DNA of 8,520 nucleotides from NCBI GenBank assembly GCA_027083715.1, contig JALWNR010000878.1:1-8520 (forward strand), given 5' to 3'. Below the pieces are notes generated by a model. That model was given only the letters and a program-made list of their open reading frames with translations. It was not told the DNA's origin and did no database searches. The position numbers and the translations under genes are program-made. The DNA comes from Bacteroidales bacterium. Its GTDB lineage: Bacteria; Bacteroidota; Bacteroidia; Bacteroidales; NBLH01. Positions 1 to 4,817 of the stretch are shown one piece after another (position 1 is the stretch's first letter; each line of letters starts with the position of its first letter).

Positions 1-207
1 ATGCAGATACGAGGCACCGAATTCCGCCGACATATCTTTATATTTCAAGGAATTCGTAACGAAGTAGATGCGTGAAGAGAATTTCAAGCGACACCCAAAT
101 TTGAGTGCGTTTGTTTTGTGATAAAATTCACTTAATATATTGACAGTAAATGTATTGTAATGAAACTGTAACAAAAGCGGTGAATTTTGCGGGTTAAATA
201 TTCGCAT
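1..207 (-). CDS. Possible partial protein of unknown function, running off the left edge
   Basis: An open frame on the minus strand begins at an ATG at 207-205 and stays open for 69 codons to the window edge. The frame is open back to an in-frame stop at 258-256, and this ATG is the first in it. An 85-codon open run is unlikely by chance in DNA this AT-rich. The composition looks protein-like (for example a segment reading RIYFVTNSLKYKDMSAEFG near the left edge), but I do not recognise a family. No Shine-Dalgarno site or promoter is visible. It would be divergent from the peptidase gene, with only 32 bp between the two start codons, which is tight for two promoters. It could instead be a fragment of a dispersed repeat or a decayed gene. 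The downstream end is not in the window. Confidence 0.3.
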   Translation of the reverse strand, partial: MRIFNPQNSPLLLQFHYNTFTVNILSEFYHKTNALKFGCRLKFSSRIYFVTNSLKYKDMSAEFGASYLH

Positions 208-239
208 CCGGTCTTGCAGAATTAAGCTTAATAAAAAAA

Positions 240-1373
240 ATGATGAAAAAAGTAGTTATATTAATACTTCCCCTTCTTATACTGCTATCTTGCCATAAAC
301 AAGATACTGAAAAGGCTCAATTTATTGTACAAACAGTTAAAAATAAATACATCCCTGACAGTCGTGATCATATTTTCAAAATAAATATTACTGAAAATAA
401 AGGAGAAATTGTTCTTAAAGGATATTCTGATTATCCGGTAGTAAAACAGGCAATTGATTCTTTGATGAGTGTTCATAATATTCCATATATTGATTCCATT
501 AAGATATTGCCTGACAGCAGTTTATATGAAAAAACAAAAGCATTGGTTCGTCTATCAGTAGCTAATTTGCGCAGTCAACCCATTATAAAAAGTGAGTTAA
601 TTAGTCAAGCATTAATGGGTGATAACTTAAATTTGTTTATGAAATCAGGTAGTTGGTATTTGGTGCAAACTTCTGATGGCTATTATGGCTGGATGTATGC
701 TCCTGCGCTGATACAATTATCTGAAAATGAAATAAAAAAATGGAAAAACACTAAAAAACTTATTGTTACCGATATATATGCTCATGTCTATGAACAAGCA
801 GATATTAATTCACAAAAAATCAGTGATATAGTAATTGGTAATTTATTAAAACAGATTTCAGAAAGAGGTGATTTCAATGAAGTAGAGCTGCCTGATGGTA
901 GAAAAGCATTTGTTAAAAACGCATCCGTTGATAATTATGATGAGTGGAAAGCTTCGCGAAAAGCCACACCTGAAAATATTGTAAATACCGCCAAACAATT
1001 TCTTGGAGTTCCTTATATGTGGGGTGGAACATCTGCCAAACAATTTGACTGTAGCGGGTTTACACAAACGGTGTATAAACTAAACGGTATCCGTATTCCC
1101 CGGGATGCATCTCAACAAGTAAAGTTAGGGACAGAAGTCGATACAAGCGAGCATTTTTCTCATTTACAAAAAGGTGATTTATTATTTTTCGGAAAAAAAG
1201 CCACAAAAAATACCAAAGAAAAAGTAATTCATGTAACTATTTATATCGGCGATACAGAGTTTATTCATGCAGCAGGTTTGGTAAAAATAAATAGCTTAGA
1301 TCCTGCCCGTGAAAATTTTAGTGCTTATAGAAAAGGTAGTTTTTTAAAAGCAAAACGCATACTTACAAATTAG
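240..1373 (+). CDS. Lipoprotein NlpC/P60 (C40) cell-wall peptidase with two SH3b-like domains
   Basis: Probable envelope-anchored endopeptidase that cuts peptidoglycan stem peptides or recycles muropeptides (family knowledge). The N-terminus is a lipoprotein signal: KK, a hydrophobic run, then LLSC with the lipidated Cys18. Residues about 38-92 resemble a BON-like alpha/beta module. SH3b-like segments follow at about 98-160 (VANLRSQP start) and about 172-230. The NlpC/P60 domain covers about 244-375 and has the expected parts: YMWGG at 259-263, catalytic Cys271 in FDCSGF, His331 in HVTIYIGD and His343 in FIHAAG. The SH3-SH3-NlpC order matches Bacteroidota gamma-D-glutamyl dipeptidyl-peptidases of the YkfC type, so that activity is likely but not proven. 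The start could be Met1 or Met2. The stop lies 4 bp before the next gene, suggesting co-transcription. No convincing promoter was found upstream. Confidence 0.9.
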   Translation: MMKKVVILILPLLILLSCHKQDTEKAQFIVQTVKNKYIPDSRDHIFKINITENKGEIVLKGYSDYPVVKQAIDSLMSVHNIPYIDSIKILPDSSLYEKTKALVRLSVANLRSQPIIKSELISQALMGDNLNLFMKSGSWYLVQTSDGYYGWMYAPALIQLSENEIKKWKNTKKLIVTDIYAHVYEQADINSQKISDIVIGNLLKQISERGDFNEVELPDGRKAFVKNASVDNYDEWKASRKATPENIVNTAKQFLGVPYMWGGTSAKQFDCSGFTQTVYKLNGIRIPRDASQQVKLGTEVDTSEHFSHLQKGDLLFFGKKATKNTKEKVIHVTIYIGDTEFIHAAGLVKINSLDPARENFSAYRKGSFLKAKRILTN

Positions 1374-1377
1374 TTTT

Positions 1378-1698
1378 ATGGAAACAGGTTTTTTTGATAA
1401 GGTATATGATTTAGTCAGACAGATTCCTTACGGAAGAGTTAGTACCTATGGTATTATAGCTAGGCATATTGGTTCGCCCCGTGCTGCGCGTATGGTTGGT
1501 TGGGCATTGAATAAATCCTCAAACGAAACAGAATTTGTTCCTGCACATAGAGTAGTAAATCGAAAAGGATTGCTAACCGGAAAACATTATTTTGCTAATG
1601 AAAACACAATGAAAGAAATGCTTGAAAGTGAAGGCATAAAAATTATTGACAATCAAATTCAAAACTTTGAGAATTTAGTTTGGAAACCCGAATTATAG
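1378..1698 (+). CDS. Alkyltransferase-like protein (MGMT family, no active-site Cys)
   Basis: A 106-residue protein matching the C-terminal DNA-binding domain of O6-alkylguanine-DNA alkyltransferase. It shows the conserved IPYGRVSTYG segment (Tyr24 is the likely base-flipping or phosphate-rotating tyrosine), the helix RAARMVGWAL with the probable arginine finger Arg38, and the active-site loop PAHRVV at 55-60. Ala56 replaces the alkyl-accepting cysteine of PCHRV, so the protein cannot perform the usual suicide transfer. This is the signature of alkyltransferase-like (ATL) proteins, which bind O6-alkylguanine and recruit nucleotide excision repair. An alanine at this position is known in Thermus TTHA1564. 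The length is normal for ATLs, so it is not a truncated MGMT. The gene starts 4 bp after the peptidase stop and is probably translated from the same transcript. No dedicated promoter or RBS is visible. Confidence 0.9.
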   Translation: METGFFDKVYDLVRQIPYGRVSTYGIIARHIGSPRAARMVGWALNKSSNETEFVPAHRVVNRKGLLTGKHYFANENTMKEMLESEGIKIIDNQIQNFENLVWKPEL

Positions 1699-1717
1699 CT
1701 GAGATTTTCTAATTATT

Positions 1718-1738
1718 TTTAATAAAATGCTTATTAAA
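1718..1738 (+). terminator. Weak AT-only hairpin after the ATL gene
   Basis: Arms TTTAATAA and TTATTAAA pair perfectly (8 bp) around the loop AATGC, 20 bp after the ATL stop codon. The stem is entirely A-T and no long T tract follows, so it could end the peptidase-ATL transcript only weakly. It may be chance in AT-rich DNA. Confidence 0.25.
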
Positions 1739-1795
1739 GTTTATGCCGATAAAGAACTGATTTACATAAATTAAAGCTACACTGCTCTGTAAATG

Positions 1796-1811
1796 TAGGA
1801 TAGTCATCCTA
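1796..1811. repeat. Small palindrome between the ATL and lysozyme genes
   Basis: Inverted repeat TAGGAT-AGTC-ATCCTA, perfect over 6 bp arms, lying about 37 bp upstream of the -33 element of the lysozyme promoter. It could be a protein-binding site or a short hairpin. Nothing in the sequence identifies a partner. Confidence 0.3.
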
Positions 1812-1847
1812 TAAATACCTCCTTTTACGTAAAATAAAATGTATTTC

Positions 1848-1877
1848 TTGTACGGTAAATATTTCTTTTTACCTTTG
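1848..1877 (+). promoter_or_regulatory. Bacteroidota-type housekeeping promoter for the lysozyme gene
   Basis: TTG at 1848-1850, a 19-nt spacer and TACCTTTG at 1870-1877 match the Bacteroidota primary sigma factor consensus (TTG near -33, TAnnTTTG near -7). Transcription would begin near 1884, giving a leader of about 100 nt before the lysozyme ATG at 1987. The leader is AT-rich and has no Shine-Dalgarno site. Confidence 0.6.
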
Positions 1878-1986
1878 CAGCCGTTTTTTGCTTAAAAATA
1901 TGTATAAAAAACACATATTTATCTAAAAGTCAATCAATTATATTAATTTTTAGATAGCAAAACTATGTCGAACGAAATTTATTTAT

Positions 1987-2607
1987 ATGAAACAAAGTTT
2001 ACACCTAATTTTAGTTACGGAACTGGTTGTTCTTTTGAACATGTCAGGAATTACTATTCCGGCAGGAAACAGTGAAGACAAAAAAGATCCGGATGAAAAG
2101 AAGGAAAAAAAACTTATTACAGTTGATCATTCACGTATTAAAATTAGAAAAGTTTTCAACTGGAACGAAGAATACGAAAAAACCATTGAGTTTATAAAAA
2201 AACATGAGGGCTTTGCTAATGGCAAAGTATATGTTTGTGCCGGTGGGTACAAAACCATTGGATACGGACATAAACTTTTGCCGGGTGAAAATTTCACACA
2301 AATCACCAAAGCGCAAGCCGATAGTTTATTAAGAGCCGATTTTAACAAAGCACTTAGAGCTTTAGACAGGAATGTTAAATTGGAAGGTGCACAAAGATTA
2401 GCTATGGCTCATTTTGTTTTTGCAAAAGGTATCGGAGCTTTTAATCGAAGCACTTTAAAAAAGAAAATATTAAAGAATGAACCCATTGACGGAGAAATTG
2501 TTAAATGGTGCTACTACACCAATTCCAATGGCAAAAAAGTAAAAAGCGATTATTTACTGAAAATTAGAAAATGGGAATTGGAAATGTATAACTTTAGACG
2601 CTCATAA
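1987..2607 (+). CDS. Secreted T4-type lysozyme (glycoside hydrolase family 24)
   Basis: Predicted muramidase that cleaves the MurNAc-GlcNAc backbone of peptidoglycan. Residues 1-26 form a hydrophobic export signal or signal anchor. Residues 28-45 are a highly charged Lys/Asp/Glu linker, and the GH24 domain spans about 60-200. The catalytic region contains Glu74 in KKHEG, then Cys84 and Thr90 in TIGYGH. This is the E...D/C...T triad of phage endolysins, with Cys in place of Asp and one extra residue between Glu and Cys (E-x9-C-x5-T). The C-terminal part with FAKGIGAFNRSTL fits the family helix bundle. The length of 206 residues is about 40 more than T4 lysozyme, explained by the signal and linker. 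No holin, spanin or other phage gene is adjacent, so it looks like a chromosomal housekeeping or antagonism enzyme rather than prophage. It has its own promoter and terminator, so it is likely monocistronic. Confidence 0.87.
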   Translation: MKQSLHLILVTELVVLLNMSGITIPAGNSEDKKDPDEKKEKKLITVDHSRIKIRKVFNWNEEYEKTIEFIKKHEGFANGKVYVCAGGYKTIGYGHKLLPGENFTQITKAQADSLLRADFNKALRALDRNVKLEGAQRLAMAHFVFAKGIGAFNRSTLKKKILKNEPIDGEIVKWCYYTNSNGKKVKSDYLLKIRKWELEMYNFRRS

Positions 2608-2613
2608 TGTTTT

Positions 2614-2649
2614 AAAAACTGTAAGCAATTGGTCTTACAGTTTTTTTTT
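2614..2649 (+). terminator. Strong intrinsic terminator after the lysozyme gene
   Basis: A perfect 12-bp stem (AAAAACTGTAAG at 2614-2625 pairing with CTTACAGTTTTT at 2634-2645) encloses an 8-nt loop and runs into nine T residues at 2641-2649. It starts 6 bp after the lysozyme stop codon and separates that gene from the downstream operon. The A-rich 5' arm means it may also act in reverse. Confidence 0.88.
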
Positions 2650-2852
2650 GTTCTCCTTTATAATGGTTTGTTTCATTTGGATACAAACTATTATAAATAC
2701 TGATTAATCAATTAGTATATTATCAAATTTATGATAATCCTATCTTTGGTGCTTTTTTACACTAATGCCATATTGAATATGTAAACCTTATCAAGCTGTT
2801 TTTCTTCAGAACCTGCATTTCTTCCAACTATTTACATAGATTAATCGATAAT

Positions 2853-2869
2853 TTAAGTTAAGAACTTAA
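2853..2869. promoter_or_regulatory. Palindromic candidate operator ahead of the operon
   Basis: Perfect inverted repeat TTAAGTT-AAG-AACTTAA, centred about 30 bp upstream of the -33 element of the operon promoter. It shares the outer half-sites TTAAG/CTTAA with the palindrome ahead of the tetR-type gene at 6927-6946, although the spacing differs by 3 bp. It is a candidate binding site for that regulator. Its place upstream of the promoter would also suit an activator. Confidence 0.4.
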
Positions 2870-2889
2870 CAATACTTCTATTCTGTTAC

Positions 2890-2920
2890 TTGCTAATCTC
2901 AAATTTATTTTATAAATTTG
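2890..2920 (+). promoter_or_regulatory. Bacteroidota-type promoter of the SCP2-ADH-AOR operon
   Basis: TTG at 2890-2892, a 20-nt spacer and TAAATTTG at 2913-2920 fit the Bacteroidota -33/-7 consensus well. A start near 2927 would give a leader of about 38 nt before the ATG at 2965. Confidence 0.65.
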
Positions 2921-2964
2921 AACAAACTAACAAAATGGTCAAAAAGTAAATTTATCTTTAAGCT

Positions 2965-3486
2965 ATGATACAAACCAATTACCGACCCGGACACAAACTC
3001 ATCCAACGAAGCGTAGTAAAAGCAGGTTTTTTGGCACTGGGCAGAGGCATAGAATCTGCTTCGCATTTTGAAAAAAGTGTACAGGAAGAAATAAAAAACT
3101 GGCAGGAAGGTTTCAGTTTTACAATGAATGTTTTGCCTTTTGGACCAAAACTCGCTATGCGTAAAAAAAACGGAGTTTTAAAAATGATTTCACTAAAAAA
3201 AGGCGAAACAGCCGATTTAACCGTCGAAATAAAAAATTTGACTACCGCTTTTCGCATGATTACGACCCAAATGGGTGCACACCACGTATTTGCTCAAAAT
3301 AAAATTGGTGTGAGTGGTAATATTGCCGATTCCATGCGCTTTATTCGTATTGTTTACACCGTTGAAGCCTACTTGTTCCCCAAAATTTTGAATAAAAACA
3401 TATTGAAAAAATCACCCAAAATGGATATAAAAAAACGTTTTAACCGTTGGCATATCTATACAAGAGGAATGCTTTTCGGAAATTAG
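2965..3486 (+). CDS. Small SCP2-like (sterol/lipid-carrier-like) protein of unknown function
   Basis: A 173-residue cytosolic protein with no signal peptide or membrane segment. Residues about 45-140 resemble the SCP2 lipid-carrier fold. A beta-rich part (FSFTMNVLPFGPKLAMRKKN at 50-69, then ADLTVEIKN at 83-91) is followed by helices and the segment FAQNKIGVSGNIADSMRFIR, which recalls the SCP2 pattern 'aF..g.lkv.Gd...am'. The N-terminus carries a predicted helix rich in Gly/Ala, and the last 30 residues are basic (KKSPKMDIKKRFNRW). I infer binding of a hydrophobic molecule. No catalytic motif is visible, and the exact family is not certain. It is the first gene after a strong promoter, 41 bp ahead of the alcohol dehydrogenase, which suggests it serves the same pathway, perhaps presenting acyl or aldehyde substrates. 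An unrelated alpha/beta fold remains possible. Confidence 0.65.
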   Translation: MIQTNYRPGHKLIQRSVVKAGFLALGRGIESASHFEKSVQEEIKNWQEGFSFTMNVLPFGPKLAMRKKNGVLKMISLKKGETADLTVEIKNLTTAFRMITTQMGAHHVFAQNKIGVSGNIADSMRFIRIVYTVEAYLFPKILNKNILKKSPKMDIKKRFNRWHIYTRGMLFGN

Positions 3487-3492
3487 CGATTT

Positions 3493-3517
3493 TACTTTAA
3501 ACTTTCTACTTTAAACT
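3493..3517 (+). repeat. Tandem 14-bp direct repeat just upstream of adh
   Basis: TACTTTAAACT occurs twice (3493-3503 and 3507-3517), a 14-bp period, ending 10 bp before the adh start codon. AT-rich repeats of this kind are common in Bacteroidota spacers. A regulatory role is only a possibility. Confidence 0.4.
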
Positions 3518-3527
3518 AAATATCATT

Positions 3528-4709
3528 ATGTTACCAAAATACTATGAATTTCAAAATCCGGTAAAAATAAATGCTGGACAGGATGCATTAGAAACCATCC
3601 CTTATGAATTAAAGCAAATGAATGCTTCGCGTCCGATTATTATTACCGACAAGGGCATTACCAATGCTGGTTTACTGAAAACCGTACTGAATGCTTTTGA
3701 TGATTCGGAATTAACCATAGGCATTATTTTTGATGAAACACCTCCCGATTCATCCTTATCTACTGTAAATCGCATTGCAGAGCTGTACAGAAAAAATAAG
3801 TGTGATTCAATTATTGCATTGGGCGGAGGCTCTCCAATGGATACTGCAAAAGGGGTAAACATCCTGATTTCGGAAAACACGGATGATATTCGTAAATTTA
3901 TGGGTGCTGACCGTTTGAAAAGCAAAATGCAACCGTTTATTGCCATACCAACAACATCAGGTACCGGTTCGGAGGTTACTCTTGTAGCTGTAATTTACGA
4001 TGAAGCCAATCAGGTGAAAATGCCTTTTACTTCGGCACGTTTACTTCCTGATGTAGCCATACTCGACCCGCGCATGACCATAGGCTTGCCTCCGCGTATT
4101 ACAGCAGCCACAGGAATGGATGCATTAACCCACGCCATAGAGGCATATACCTGCCTGCAAAAAAATCCGATGAGCGATGCTTATGCTACTGCCGCAATTA
4201 AGTTGGTAGGTGAAAATTTATTAAAAGTAGTAAAAGACGGTAGTAATAAAGAAGCGCGTTTTGCTATGGCAAATGCTTCCACAATGGCAGGTATTGCTTT
4301 TTCCAATTCAATGGTAGGTGCTGTTCATGCAATCGGACATGCTTGCGGTGCAGTGGCACATATTCATCATGGTAATGCAATGGCAATATTATTACCTTAT
4401 GTGATGGAGTTTAATATGGATATGCTGGGCAATTTGTATGGTGAATTGTTGTTGTTTTTAACCGATGCTGATACATATACTACAATAGAAGCTGATAAAC
4501 GTGCCGGTAAATTTATTGAAACGATAAAAGAAATGAACAAAAAACTTAATGAACTGTGCAAAATGCCCATAAAACTGTATGATGCAGGACTAAAAAAAGA
4601 GCAATTTGAACAAGTGGCAACAACTGCATTGAATGACGGAGCCATGCTGCCCAACCCAAAAGAATTAAGCAAAAAAGATGTTTTGGAGATTTTAGAAAGG
4701 GCGTTTTAA
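3528..4709 (+). CDS. Iron-containing (group III) alcohol dehydrogenase
   Basis: Cytosolic NAD(P)-dependent enzyme interconverting primary alcohols and aldehydes. Its 393 residues are typical for the Fe-ADH family (FucO, AdhB, butanol dehydrogenases). The N-terminal nucleotide-binding domain shows ALGGGSPMDTAKG at 97-109 and PTTSGTGSEVT at 141-151. The helical metal domain carries the four expected ligands with family spacing: Asp198 and His202 in TGMDALTHAIEAY, His267 in VHAIGHACG and His281 in the HHGNAMAILLP segment. The C-terminal signature LPNPKELSKKDVLEIL is intact. It sits between the SCP2-like gene and the tungsten aldehyde oxidoreductase, so its likely job is to reduce the aldehyde produced by that enzyme, or to supply aldehyde by alcohol oxidation. 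Substrate chain length cannot be read from the sequence. No Shine-Dalgarno site is present. Confidence 0.94.
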   Translation: MLPKYYEFQNPVKINAGQDALETIPYELKQMNASRPIIITDKGITNAGLLKTVLNAFDDSELTIGIIFDETPPDSSLSTVNRIAELYRKNKCDSIIALGGGSPMDTAKGVNILISENTDDIRKFMGADRLKSKMQPFIAIPTTSGTGSEVTLVAVIYDEANQVKMPFTSARLLPDVAILDPRMTIGLPPRITAATGMDALTHAIEAYTCLQKNPMSDAYATAAIKLVGENLLKVVKDGSNKEARFAMANASTMAGIAFSNSMVGAVHAIGHACGAVAHIHHGNAMAILLPYVMEFNMDMLGNLYGELLLFLTDADTYTTIEADKRAGKFIETIKEMNKKLNELCKMPIKLYDAGLKKEQFEQVATTALNDGAMLPNPKELSKKDVLEILERAF

Positions 4710-4719
4710 AATATTATGT

Positions 4720-4800
4720 CCGCAGATTACACAGATGAACACAGATAAAAATAAATTGCATAGCAATTTAATATCTATGATAATTTGTAAAATCTGTGGA
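4720..4800. repeat. Degenerate inverted-repeat element (CACAGAT type) between adh and aor
   Basis: An 81-bp imperfect palindrome fills most of the 108-bp adh-aor gap. The left arm at 4720-4747 contains three CAGAT units (4723, 4732, 4742). The right arm at 4772-4799 is its imperfect complement, ending in AATCTGTGG. The core at 4752-4770 is a perfect 8-bp hairpin, TAAATTGC-ATA-GCAATTTA. Similar CACAGAT...ATCTGTG elements recur in intergenic DNA of many Bacteroidota (from memory, not searched). It could fold in the mRNA and affect expression of aor relative to adh, or be a non-autonomous mobile repeat. Confidence 0.65.
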
Positions 4801-4817
4801 ATATAAAACAAAAAAAT

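Larger units (their letters stand above)
2650..2964. other. Intergenic regulatory region ahead of the SCP2-ADH-AOR operon
   Basis: This 315-bp gene-free stretch follows the terminator. It contains a lone TATCTTTG at 2741-2748 (a -7-like box without a matching TTG), a palindrome at 2853-2869 and a good promoter at 2890-2920. No coding region or RNA gene is apparent in the rest, which is low-complexity AT-rich DNA. Confidence 0.6.

Noticed and set aside
19..55. Two GAATTC sites in the left edge that could be read as short repeat ends
   Set aside because: Only 6-8 bp match and no further symmetry between them.
70..123. Short + strand frame of 17 codons starting ATGCGTGAAGAG
   Set aside because: Too short, with no leader signals, and the minus-strand frame across the same DNA is much longer.
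155..189. Possible promoter for the NlpC/P60 gene (TTG at 155-157, GAATTTTG at 182-189)
   Set aside because: The -7 box has a mismatch at its first base and the spacer of 24 nt is too long.
2741..2748. TATCTTTG, a perfect -7-like box upstream of the SCP2-like gene
   Set aside because: No TTG lies 17-23 nt upstream, and a complete promoter is present closer to the gene at 2890-2920.
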